Assembly: GCA_963709765.1 (NCBI GenBank)
Contig: CAVPXL010000009.1
Location: 111,777 to 175,776 of the forward strand
Reading direction: 5' to 3'
DNA length: 64,000 nucleotides
From: Roseitranquillus sp963709765
GTDB taxonomy: Bacteria; Pseudomonadota; Alphaproteobacteria; Rhodobacterales; Rhodobacteraceae
Shown here: piece after piece, positions 16,543-24,069 of the stretch
Layout of the letters: the number at the start of each line of letters is the position of its first letter
How positions within the stretch are numbered: the stretch's first letter is position 1
Translations under genes and position numbers: made by a program
Notes under the pieces: model-generated
What the model saw: only the letters and a program-made list of their open reading frames with translations
What the model was told of the DNA's origin: nothing
Databases searched by the model: none

Positions 16543-17723
16543 GGCGCGTCGGGCGTGAGGGTGATGCCCGACAGCATCTCGCTCACCAGGCGGTTGGAGG
16601 AACGGTACATCTCGTCCATCTGCGCCGTCGCGATGTAGCCGCAGGCCGGACAGTAGGGCACGCGCAGGATGTCCTGCGCCTGGATCTCGAGGAGCGGAAG
16701 ATAGACGCTCAGCGCCCGTCCCGCGAGCCGCAGCATCCCCAGCCGCGAGTAGAGGATGCCCTCGGCCATGACCGCCGCCGTCAGCAGATGCATCGACGGC
16801 GCCAGTGCCCCAGCGTCTGGCGGACCGGACGCATGGGCGGTGCGCCGCACAAAATCGCGGTAGGCGACGGTGTCCTCGAGGCGGGCCATCATGCGCTGCT
16901 CGTAGCATTCGAAGCAGCCGCTCTCGCGGGCGAAGGTGGACAGGATCGTGACGAACGGCCCGTCCACCAGCCCCAGGATCAGCGGCTTCTCGGCGGCGAC
17001 GAGAACCCGGTTGAGGTTGCGCAGCACGGTGAGGTTCGGCTGCGCGATGCAGCCCACCACGGCAAAGTAGCCGTCGAGGCGGCGGCGCAGGCGGTGCAGG
17101 TCGCGCGAATGCTCGACCGCCTCGGTGCGGGTGGTGAGGTCGGCCGCGGCGAGATCGTCGAAGAGCTCCTGCCCGAGGATGTCCATCGGCAGTCCCGCTT
17201 CGACGCCGATAGTGCGCGCGGCGGTCGCGGCATAGTCGGTGTCGGCGAAGAACGCGACCGGACGGGCCTGGCCCGACGCCTCGGCATAGCTCGACGCGCT
17301 GCCACCGAAGAGCGCGCTGACGAGGCCGGCCCCCGCGTCGTCCTCGGCGCGGCGCAGGAACTGGCGCTGCACGAGGTTCTCCAGCACGTCGAGATAGGCC
17401 TCGAGCGCGCGCGGCTCGGTCGCGCTGGCTCTGGCGACTGCGTCGGGGTCGACGGCCCCGTCGGTGACGAGTGCATCCGCGACGACGGCGAAGAAGTCGG
17501 CGACCGCCTCCGGCTGGCCGGCGAAGTTCAGCACCGCCTCTGTGAAGTTCCAGACGCCGCGGCGGAAGCGGATCTCGCCGGCGCCGCCGCGGAACACGCG
17601 CACCCCGTCGACGAGCCGGTAGCCACGCACGGCCGCGGCCGGACGTACGGCCTCCGCGCGAGAACGGCGCTCCGGTGCCGCATCTCCGGGGGGGGCTGCG
17701 TCGCTCTGTCCGGTCCGATCCAT
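16539..17723 (-). CDS. TOMM leader-binding E1-like C protein (cyclodehydratase partner)
   Basis: A 394-residue protein of the SagC/Ocin-ThiF-like type. An N-terminal winged-helix RRE-like part (about residues 30-110, YRLVDGVRVFRGGAGEIRFR onward) should bind the leader peptide. The middle is a degenerate E1/ThiF fold (PVAFFADTDYAATAARTIGV). Zinc-type cysteine pairs are visible in SGCFECYEQRM and VPYCPACGYI, as usual in these proteins. It should deliver the precursor to the YcaO enzyme. The gene overlaps the YcaO start by ATGA and lies 48 bases after the SagB-like gene. It is a stand-alone C protein, not a C-D fusion as in many cyanobacterial and actinobacterial clusters. Confidence 0.88.
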   Translation of the reverse strand: MDRTGQSDAAPPGDAAPERRSRAEAVRPAAAVRGYRLVDGVRVFRGGAGEIRFRRGVWNFTEAVLNFAGQPEAVADFFAVVADALVTDGAVDPDAVARASATEPRALEAYLDVLENLVQRQFLRRAEDDAGAGLVSALFGGSASSYAEASGQARPVAFFADTDYAATAARTIGVEAGLPMDILGQELFDDLAAADLTTRTEAVEHSRDLHRLRRRLDGYFAVVGCIAQPNLTVLRNLNRVLVAAEKPLILGLVDGPFVTILSTFARESGCFECYEQRMMARLEDTVAYRDFVRRTAHASGPPDAGALAPSMHLLTAAVMAEGILYSRLGMLRLAGRALSVYLPLLEIQAQDILRVPYCPACGYIATAQMDEMYRSSNRLVSEMLSGITLTPDAP

Positions 17724-17771
17724 GCCGCTCGTCCCCCTTGCAATTCGTGTCGTTCCGGCCGCCGGCCCTGG

Positions 17772-18737
17772 TCAGCGCCCGATCACGGTGAGATGGATCA
17801 TGTGGCGCGACACGCCGTCCGCCTTCAGGAACTTCTCGAACCGGCGCTTGGCGAAGCCGCCGACATCGCACGAGCCGATCCCGAGCGCGGTGCAGGTCAG
17901 GTGGATGCTGTTGGCGATGCCGCCCGCCTCGATGTAGGCAAAGCCCAGCGCCGGCTCGCCGTATTTCCGGGCGTTCTCGAACTGCTTGTAAACGTAGACC
18001 ACGAGGAACGCGCTGCGATCGGGCGCGATGTCGCCGAACTGCGCCAGCGTCCAGAGGGCGTCGTCGGGAATCTCGGGGGCGACCGGCATCAGCGCGTGCG
18101 GCTCGGGCGCATAGCGATAGACGCCCGGTTCGAGACCGGTGACGGCGCGCGCCACGACATAAAGGTCGAGCGGGTAGAGGCCGCCGCCAGAGGCCACGGC
18201 GCGCAGCTTCATGCTGTCGCAGGGGCCGAGCGTCTCCGTACCGGCGCCGGGCGGCATCTCGAGTTCGCCGGTGACGCCGCCGCCGTGGAACAGGATCGTC
18301 GCGAGCTCGGCAAGGGTCACGAATTGCCCGGAAAACTCGCGGACGCTGCGGCGGGAGCGGATCACCGGCCCGAGCGGCGCCCGTACGGTGCGTGCCGCCG
18401 GCAGCGCGATCAGCGCCTCCTCGTCCTCCTCGGCGCCGCGCGTGGCGATGGCGGCCTGCACCGGCGGCAGCGCGAAGTTGTTGACCCCGACCACGACGCC
18501 GATGTCGGCCTCGCTGCGGCGGAAGTTCATCAGGTATTCCTCGGCGAGGGTACGGCTCTGCGACAGCAGCAGCCCGCGATAGGCGACCTCGGGCGACTTC
18601 ACCCCCGTCGTGTCTGCATAGAGCGAGATCGGCAGGTTGTTGCAGAACGAGACGATTTCGGCGAGCTGCGGCAGCTCGCCCTCCATGAAGTCCTGGACGC
18701 TCATCTCCGACTTAGCGCGCTGCTCCCGGCGGCTCAT
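17772..18737 (-). CDS. SagB-type FMN-dependent azoline dehydrogenase
   Basis: A 321-residue nitroreductase-fold protein of the SagB/ThcOx group. Visible features are IRSRRSVREFSGQFVTLAELATILFHGGG, the substrate-side block RAVASGGGLYPLDLYVV, the segment GVYRYAPEPHAL, and the C-terminal FMN-site region LTCTALGIGSCDVGGF. These enzymes oxidise thiazolines and oxazolines to aromatic thiazoles and oxazoles with FMN. Its presence predicts that at least some rings of the product are aromatic. The start overlaps the radical SAM stop by ATGA (18734-18737), so expression is coupled. Confidence 0.9.
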   Translation of the reverse strand: MSRREQRAKSEMSVQDFMEGELPQLAEIVSFCNNLPISLYADTTGVKSPEVAYRGLLLSQSRTLAEEYLMNFRRSEADIGVVVGVNNFALPPVQAAIATRGAEEDEEALIALPAARTVRAPLGPVIRSRRSVREFSGQFVTLAELATILFHGGGVTGELEMPPGAGTETLGPCDSMKLRAVASGGGLYPLDLYVVARAVTGLEPGVYRYAPEPHALMPVAPEIPDDALWTLAQFGDIAPDRSAFLVVYVYKQFENARKYGEPALGFAYIEAGGIANSIHLTCTALGIGSCDVGGFAKRRFEKFLKADGVSRHMIHLTVIGR

Positions 18738-19894
18738 TGCCGGAACCTCATCGCCGAGCCCTGCCAGGCATCGGAACGCTTGAAGTTGATGCTCCAGAAC
18801 GGCGCGTGGCGCATGCAGGCATGGGTCTCGTCCTCCTCCAGCGACGAGCGGAGCTGCGCGACCCAGGCGTTGGCCAGTCGCTGGATGTCTGCCGGGTCGT
18901 GGCGCTCGCTCAGGCGCTCAAGGATCAGCTTGGTGCAGACCGGCTGCTCGGCGTCGAGCGTGCGGTCGAACGACAGCTTCTCGGCCAGGCAGCCGCCATA
19001 GCAGACGCTGCGGAAGTCGCAGGTGCCGCAGATCCCGCCGAGGCGGTCCTTCATGCCTTCGAAGAGCGCGTCCATCCGCGCGCCGAGCCGGTCGAAGCTC
19101 TCGCCGTTCTCGAACGTCTCCGCGGCGATCTCGTCGCTCTCGACGAGGAGCGGGCACGGCAGGATCTTGCGGTCCGGGGTGATGCCGAAGAACTTCTTGC
19201 CGGCCATGCAACGCCGTGTCGTCAGCGCGTCGATGGCGATCGGCAGGTCGGGGGCCTGCCCCTGCGGCAGGTCGATCCGGTCGCTGTGACGCAACGACAG
19301 GTCGATGATGCTGCCGAGAAGCTCCTCGTGCAGCGCCGCCGTGACGTGTGCGGCCTTGCCCTTCTTCACCCGGGCCACCGGAGTGAACCGCACGAACGCC
19401 ACGCCGCGGTCGAGGCAGAGGTCGAATATCTCGCCGATCTTGCCCACGTTGCCTTCGGAAACCGTCGAGCCGATCCCGACATTGATGCCGCTGTCGACCA
19501 GCGCGTCGATCTTTTCCATTGTGTTGTCGAAGGTCCCGGCGCCGCGCAACGCGTCGTGGGTCGCGCTGTCGGCGCCGTCGAGGCTGATACGGATCCGCAG
19601 GCGCCAGAACCGCTTCAGCCGCCGGATCCGGTCGTCGTTCAGCAGCCCGCCATGCGAGAGAACGTTGATCCAGTAGCCGAGGCCGTGCGCGTATTCGAGC
19701 ACCTCGAAGATCGGCTTGTAGATGAACGGCTCCCCCCCGGTGATCGAGACGTAGCGGTTGCCGCGCTCGTAGGCCGCCGCGAGGATCGCGCAGACATCGT
19801 CAAGCGGTATGCGCGGCGCGTCCTCCCGCTCCAGGTTGAAACAGAAGGTGCAACGCAAGTTGCATGCGTTTGTGAGATAGACGTCGAGCGCCAT
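18734..19894 (-). CDS. Radical SAM/SPASM peptide-modifying enzyme
   Basis: A 386-residue radical SAM protein. The [4Fe-4S] motif is CNLRCTFC at residues 11-18, followed by the SAM-site pattern SITGGEPFIY. The C-terminal SPASM region has many cysteines for auxiliary clusters (RRCMAGKKFF, ILPCPLL, GICGTCDFRSVCYGGC, QPVCTKL). SPASM enzymes often modify ribosomal peptides, forming thioether or C-C links or epimerising residues. The N-terminus is short, with no obvious RRE of its own, so leader recognition may come from the C protein. It is the first gene after the precursor, 111 bases downstream, with a good GGAGG site before its ATG. The exact reaction cannot be read from sequence. Confidence 0.9.
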   Translation of the reverse strand: MALDVYLTNACNLRCTFCFNLEREDAPRIPLDDVCAILAAAYERGNRYVSITGGEPFIYKPIFEVLEYAHGLGYWINVLSHGGLLNDDRIRRLKRFWRLRIRISLDGADSATHDALRGAGTFDNTMEKIDALVDSGINVGIGSTVSEGNVGKIGEIFDLCLDRGVAFVRFTPVARVKKGKAAHVTAALHEELLGSIIDLSLRHSDRIDLPQGQAPDLPIAIDALTTRRCMAGKKFFGITPDRKILPCPLLVESDEIAAETFENGESFDRLGARMDALFEGMKDRLGGICGTCDFRSVCYGGCLAEKLSFDRTLDAEQPVCTKLILERLSERHDPADIQRLANAWVAQLRSSLEEDETHACMRHAPFWSINFKRSDAWQGSAMRFRQ

Positions 19895-19914
19895 GCGATC
19901 CTCCCACTCCGGTC

Positions 19915-19932
19915 GAACCCGGGCCCGCGTTC
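19915..19932. repeat. 18-base near-palindrome between precursor and radical SAM genes
   Basis: GAACCCGGGCCCGCGTTC is an inverted repeat with one mismatched pair, lying in the 111-base gap between the precursor stop and the radical SAM start. It could form a hairpin in the operon mRNA and so reduce read-through or protect the precursor transcript, letting the small precursor be made in excess. No U tract follows, so it is not a clear intrinsic terminator. Confidence 0.4.
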
Positions 19933-20005
19933 CTGCGTGCTCGAGCCGCCGCAGGCGCCGCGCGAATCCGCACCGGACAACCTGCCGCGGTTCGGCGCCC
20001 CGATC

Positions 20006-20227
20006 CTACCAGCAGCAAGACGAGCAGCAGGAACAGTTGCCGCCGCCACAGGTCGAACTGGCGCCTGGCGTCAGCGACACCGACTGCAATCCAAGGTCAC
20101 AGGTCGAACGGATGTGTCCCGAATAGGACAGCATGGTCCCGGCGAGATCGCCATCGCCCGTGTCCGCCATTTCCGCGTCGGGGCCCCCGTAAAGCGCGTC
20201 CCTGGCCGATGTCCCGAATCTCCGCAT
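20006..20227 (-). CDS. TOMM/RiPP precursor peptide with Cys/Ser-rich core
   Basis: A 73-residue peptide. A GGAG site lies 7 bases before the ATG. Residues 1-~55 are a hydrophilic leader with few cysteines, containing acidic patches (PDAEMADTGDGDLAG). The end, residues 59-73, is TCGGGNCSCCSSCCW, with six Cys, three Ser and one Thr available for heterocyclisation; one more Cys is at position 43. The chain ends in Trp followed by TAG. It sits directly upstream of the radical SAM, SagB, C protein and YcaO genes on the same strand. The composition recalls the Cys/Ser cores of streptolysin S-like TOMMs, but I do not recognise the leader. The leader cleavage site is not obvious; SLTPGASS before the core is one possible place. 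Confidence 0.85.
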   Translation of the reverse strand: MRRFGTSARDALYGGPDAEMADTGDGDLAGTMLSYSGHIRSTCDLGLQSVSLTPGASSTCGGGNCSCCSSCCW

Positions 20228-20279
20228 CTCAAATCTCCGTCGTCAAGCGATACTGCGGCGGCGCACGCCGGCCGCGGCG

Positions 20280-20888
20280 TCACATCAGGGGAATGTTCAT
20301 GACGGTCCTGAGGTTTTCCGGCCGAGTCTCGACGGGATCGTCGAGGATCTGCAGCACGACCGGGAAGCCCAGTTCGACACCCTGCTCCTTGGACTGCTCG
20401 GCGATGCGGTCGTAGATCTCGCCGAGCTGCTCGAACGGACCGACATGGACGTAGCGAACCGCCTTCTTGAAGTCGAAGTCGAGTTGCTCCAGACCCCCGC
20501 TCATCTCGTAGCCGCCGCCCGAAGGCACGGTCATTCCGAGCGATGCCTTGGAGATCGCATCGCGCTCGGGCCGTTCGTAGAGCACGAGGATGCCGGTCGG
20601 ATAGAACCCGTCCAGGCGGAAGTCGATCCGCTGGTCGACATAGGACCGCATCACCTGACGGAACTGCTTGTTGAGCGTTTCCGAATCGAGCCTCACGCCT
20701 TCGGCGGTCCGGCCTGCGGCGACGATGGTCACCGGCTCGGCCCGTTCGACGGAGGTCTGGATCGCCCTGTCGATATTCTCGTCACCGCTCTGGTCCGGCG
20801 TCGCCTCCTGAGCCGTTACGGTGACGGCAAGGGATGCTGCGAACGCGCTTGCAGCGATTGTCGTCACGAATGATCGCGCTGCTTTCAT
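20280..20888 (-). CDS. Secreted GyrI-like small-molecule-binding domain protein
   Basis: A 202-residue protein with a signal peptide (MKAARSFVTTIAASAFAASLAVTVTAQ) and a C-terminal GyrI-like/AraC effector-binding domain: AVRYVHVGPFEQLGEIYDRI, then PVVLQILDDPVETRPENLRT ending in NIPLM, the typical end of this fold. This family binds hydrophobic or aromatic small molecules; E. coli SbmC/GyrI protects gyrase from microcin B17, itself a TOMM. The gene is 52 bases upstream of the precursor on the same strand, so it may be the first gene of the operon. A periplasmic product-binding or immunity role is inference. The ATG at 20888 was chosen because it opens the signal peptide. Confidence 0.72.
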   Translation of the reverse strand: MKAARSFVTTIAASAFAASLAVTVTAQEATPDQSGDENIDRAIQTSVERAEPVTIVAAGRTAEGVRLDSETLNKQFRQVMRSYVDQRIDFRLDGFYPTGILVLYERPERDAISKASLGMTVPSGGGYEMSGGLEQLDFDFKKAVRYVHVGPFEQLGEIYDRIAEQSKEQGVELGFPVVLQILDDPVETRPENLRTVMNIPLM

Positions 20889-21153
20889 CTGAACCCCCAC
20901 TGCTGGTGGAGTGCCACACGATCGGGATCGCCGGACTTTGTCTGAAACCTGATCCCCGCACGGCACGATTACATCCGACGGTCGCGTCCAGCAGAATTAA
21001 TACTACCACGAGATGTCCGTTCGAGCAACATTCATGCGATGTTGAATCGTTCGGCGCGGCGAAGGCCGACGTGTCTCGCGGGCCTTCAGCCGAGCGCAGG
21101 GCTCGGAACGAACCACGATCGCGGACCCCAACTCCTTCGTCTCGAGGATTGCG
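20889..21153. promoter_or_regulatory. Upstream region of the RiPP operon, probable promoter zone
   Basis: This gap lies between the GyrI-like gene and the AsnC scar. It contains the most AT-rich patch nearby (about 20993-21006, around AATTAATACTACC on the plus strand). Read on the minus strand, a TGTAAT box lies about 20 bases downstream of that patch. I see no strong -35 match, so the exact promoter is uncertain. The zone is inferred from gene orientation. Confidence 0.3.
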
Positions 21154-21218
21154 TCAGGCGGCGCGGTCGTCCTTGGGCGAAGCCATCACGATGTAGGAGG
21201 TGACCGCGCTCACATGAG
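21154..21218 (-). pseudogene. C-terminal end of an Lrp/AsnC regulator cut by the IS5-like element
   Basis: Minus-strand translation gives HVSAVTSYIVMASPKDDRAA and stop, the typical last strand and tail of the RAM domain of Lrp/AsnC regulators. It joins in frame to the piece at 22445-22620 when the inserted element and one copy of the CATGAG duplication are removed, giving EILSTRSHVSAVTSYIVM. Confidence 0.7.
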
Positions 21219-21233
21219 GCCGCCTCCGGAAAC
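21218..21233 (+). repeat. Left terminal inverted repeat of the IS5-like element
   Basis: GGCCGCCTCCGGAAAC pairs with the right end at 22430-22445. It directly follows the left CATGAG copy. Confidence 0.65.
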
Positions 21234-21283
21234 CTCTATCGCTTGACGCCTTGATATTCACAGCCTGAGACAGGGGAGTCGGA

Positions 21284-22312
21284 TGTCGAAGCAAGGGGTT
21301 CTGAAGCATCGAGGATCGGCTCGAGGAGATTTCCGCCGGAGGCGATCCGCTGGAGACGCTGAACAGGACGGTCGAGTTCGAGCGTTTCCGGCCGATCTTG
21401 GAGCGGGCGGCGGGCCGACCGCGCTGCTTTCGGGGCGGACGGCCCGCGATGGACGCGGTGCTGAAGTTCCGGATGCTGGTCTTGCAAAGCCTGCATGGGC
21501 TGAGCCTGGAGGCGACCGAGCGGATGGTTCGCGATCGGTTGAGCTGGATGCGGCTCGGCGGGCTGGGGATCGCCGACACGGTGCCGGACGCGAACACGCT
21601 GTGGGACTTCCGGGAGGCGCTGATCCGGGCGGACGCGCTGGACGCTTGTTCAGCGAGATCATGGGCATTCATGCCGCATCCCGCGCTCCGGCAGATATGC
21701 CACAACGCGGCTCCCGCATCGGAGCACTCCTGCGACATGGCGCGCTCAGGCCCGGATGACGGCGAAAATTGGCCGGACCTGTCGAACGCGACCCGAAGGA
21801 CAAATTCGTGGTCTTCAACATCACCAACGCCGCGCGGCGAGGCGGAGCCCGTCGACATCGCGAGGCCGTGAGACGGCTTGGAGCCGGATCCAGCATCGAC
21901 CCGAGCACGGGGCCAGTTCGACGACATGTGCGTGCGAATGTTGCCCGACGACGGGGCCCGGCTGCGCGAAGGCCTGATCCAGACCGCCAACACCGCCCGC
22001 GACGTCTGGGCCGACAGTGCCTACCGCTCCGCCGAGAACGAGCGCTGGCTGAAGGCCCACGGCATGACGAGCCAGGTCCACCGCAAGAAGCCGCGCGGCC
22101 GCCCGATGCCGCAGCGCACGTCGCGCGCCAACGGCCGCAAGTCCGTGATCCGCTCCAAGGTCGAGCACGTCTTCGCCCAGCAGAAGTCCCGCATGGGGCT
22201 GACCATCCGCACGATCGGTCTGGCCCGCGCCAAGGCCACGATCACGCTGGCCAACATCGCCTACAACATGGGACGGTTGCGGTGGCTCCAGAGCCGGACT
22301 CCGTCCACCTGA
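21284..22312 (+). pseudogene. IS5-family transposase, frameshifted and with its middle replaced
   Basis: The start ATGTCGAAGCAAGGG (MSKQGVLKH) is typical for the family but one extra base near 21305 shifts it. The N-terminal domain then reads IEDRLEEISAGGDPLETLNR ... GGRPAMDAVLKFRMLVLQSL ... PDANTLWDFREAL, ending near 21660. The C-terminal part (from about 21950) is also clear: GARLREGLIQTANTARDVWA and SKVEHVFAQQKSRMGL, which holds the last catalytic Glu. About 290 bases between them encode nothing like the expected DDE core, so the first two catalytic Asp are missing. The element cannot transpose on its own. Confidence 0.75.
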
Positions 22313-22429
22313 CGGCAAGGACAGAGAAACCCGCTTCCTCAGAACGCTGAGCGGGCCGCAGAGCCCTCCAAAGGACCCTCAGAGCGCGATGCGCCAAGCC
22401 TGTCACCCAGCATCTCGGCAAAACCGTGC

Positions 22430-22445
22430 GTTCCCGGAGGTGTCC
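22430..22445 (-). repeat. Right terminal inverted repeat of the IS5-like element
   Basis: Reverse complement GGACACCTCCGGGAAC matches the left end at 21218 with three differences in the first 15 positions. The second CATGAG copy overlaps its last base. Confidence 0.65.
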
Positions 22446-22620
22446 ATGAGACCGCGTGCTCAGGATCTCAGTATGGAAACGCTTGCAATCGGCGAGGTCC
22501 GCGCTCTCGACGCGCAGCAGATACTGGAACGCACCAGCGACGTTGTGGCATTCGACCCCCGGGGCGATCGCCAGGCGACGAAGCCTGGAGGGGCAAGACC
22601 AATGGCAAGCGACTCGCCTC
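22445..22620 (-). pseudogene. Lrp/AsnC regulator, RAM-domain fragment
   Basis: Minus-strand translation gives GVECHNVAGAFQYLLRV and ADLADCKRFHTEILSTRSH, which match the RAM effector domain of Lrp/AsnC regulators (ECHNVTGDFDYLLRV-type consensus). The helix-turn-helix domain expected further upstream is absent; the HWE kinase gene begins at 22650 on the other strand. The gene was therefore both interrupted by the insertion and truncated at its N-terminus. Confidence 0.65.
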
Positions 22621-22649
22621 TGTCTTGCTGATAATCTAACCTTGAGCAA

Positions 22650-23672
22650 ATGACGGACGAACATTCTTCAGACAGAAGCGAGCCTCTGAGGTCAGTTGAG
22701 AATAAACTTCGGGAAAGCGAAGCGCAGTTTCATGCCATTTCCGAAGCGATGCCACAGCTTGTCTTTCGCACGACGCCAGACGGAAACGTCGATTTCTTCA
22801 ATTCGTCATGGTACGAATTCACCGGATTTCCGGAAGGCTCCGCCAATGGTACCGGGTGGAAAGCGGCTTTGCATCCGGATGACGTCGAACGCGTGGCCGC
22901 GATCTGGAACGAGGCACGTCGAACCGGCGAGCCGTGCGAGGACGAGTATCGCCTGAAACATCACTCGGGCGAATTCCGATGGGTTCTTACGCGAGCACAA
23001 CCGGTGAAACTCCCGGACGGAACCATCTTGAGGTGGCTCGGGACCAGCACGGATATTCATGCAATCAAGGTCGCGGACCAACAGCGCCAATTCATGCTTG
23101 AAGAGATGTCCCATCGCATCAAGAACACTCTGACGCTTGTGCAGATCATTGCCTCTCAGACCCTGAAGAATTCAGACGATCTGGAAGAGGCCGGAGATGC
23201 CCTGCAACAGCGCATCTCCACCCTGGCAATCGCCCATGACCAGCTAGTGCGTTCGGAATGGGCCAAAGCCAATATCACGCAGGTCGTCGATGCCGCACTT
23301 GCACCGCATCGCACGGGTCTCGGCAATTTCAAGATATCCGGCCCCGACCTTCCAATTGGCTCCAGTCAGGCCGTGGCATTGACAATGGCGTTGCACGAAC
23401 TGGCAACGAATGCGGCAAAGTATGGCGCCTTGTCTACGGAGGTCGGGCTGGTAAATCTTCATTGGCTTGCCGAGACCGCCGGCGACAGGTTCACGCTGGT
23501 CTGGGAAGAACAAGGTGGACCGCCGGTCACGCAACCGCGACGCAATGGGTTTGGAAGCAAGATGATAGAGCAAGCGCTGACAGGCTATTTCGGCGGAGCG
23601 TCAAGTGTGACCTACGACCCGGGCGGCCTCTGCTTTGAACTGTCGTCGCCCCTGAGCGGCCTGAGTGGATGA
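22650..23672 (+). CDS. PAS-domain HWE-family sensor histidine kinase
   Basis: A 340-residue cytosolic sensor kinase. A PAS fold covers residues ~22-140 (FHAISEAMPQLVF, FTGFPEG, GEFRWVLTRAQPV and the PAC-type RWLGTSTDIHA). The HWE/HisKA_2 kinase part follows: phospho-acceptor His in EEMSHRIKNTLTLVQ, N-box HELATNAAKYGAL, the defining VWEEQGG (W-x-E) and the G-box GFGSKMIEQALTG. There are no membrane segments. Such kinases are typical of alphaproteobacteria and often respond to light, oxygen or general stress. No response regulator gene is adjacent. Confidence 0.9.
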   Translation: MTDEHSSDRSEPLRSVENKLRESEAQFHAISEAMPQLVFRTTPDGNVDFFNSSWYEFTGFPEGSANGTGWKAALHPDDVERVAAIWNEARRTGEPCEDEYRLKHHSGEFRWVLTRAQPVKLPDGTILRWLGTSTDIHAIKVADQQRQFMLEEMSHRIKNTLTLVQIIASQTLKNSDDLEEAGDALQQRISTLAIAHDQLVRSEWAKANITQVVDAALAPHRTGLGNFKISGPDLPIGSSQAVALTMALHELATNAAKYGALSTEVGLVNLHWLAETAGDRFTLVWEEQGGPPVTQPRRNGFGSKMIEQALTGYFGGASSVTYDPGGLCFELSSPLSGLSG

Positions 23673-24069
23673 ACATGAAATCGAGCGGCGGGTAGCCGAG
23701 CCCTCGGCGGTCAGGGTGCCCCGGATCCTGCGGCCCGCCGCGAACGGCAGTCCAGGGGATGCCGCCCTGCCGCAGAAGCGAAGGGCCGAACGGGGGTCTG
23801 GTCTGTCCGTGACGACCGCTCTGCTTCAACACCTGTGTGACCGCCCCGCTGCGCCAATTTGCTCCGGACGCTCGATGTGGACGTGTCCGGCCTCCCCTTT
23901 ATCGCACCGGGTCGGACGCGATGATCGCTGCGACCGCGCGCAAAGCACCCTCCCGATGGAACACAAGATGGTGCGCCCGACGGAACGTGAGGCGCCGTGA
24001 CCGGGAATCGCGTCACGCTGGCTGCGGACGGGCGCTCGTTGGGAACGTCCGAAAGCAGGGAGAAAGACC
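23673..24069. other. Intergenic stretch with no supported gene
   Basis: About 400 bases between the kinase and the HdeA-like gene. Several frames are open only because of high GC; none encodes a recognisable domain. A clear AGGGAGA ribosome site lies at the right end, before ATG 24070. Confidence 0.5.

Larger units (their letters stand above)
21218..22445 (+). mobile_element. IS5-like insertion sequence remnant with terminal repeats
   Basis: The element has imperfect terminal inverted repeats (GGCCGCCTCCGGAAA at the left; the right end read in reverse is GGACACCTCCGGGAA, 12 of 15 positions equal). It is flanked by CATGAG on both sides (21213-21218 and 22445-22450), a target-site duplication of about 4-6 bases. 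It carries a broken IS5-family transposase gene. It sits inside a minus-strand Lrp/AsnC gene whose halves rejoin perfectly across it. Confidence 0.75.

Noticed and set aside
20071..20283. Second small minus-strand frame overlapping the precursor gene, also with several Cys
   Set aside because: It is in another frame over the precursor, lacks a Cys/Ser-rich end and has no suitable ribosome site.
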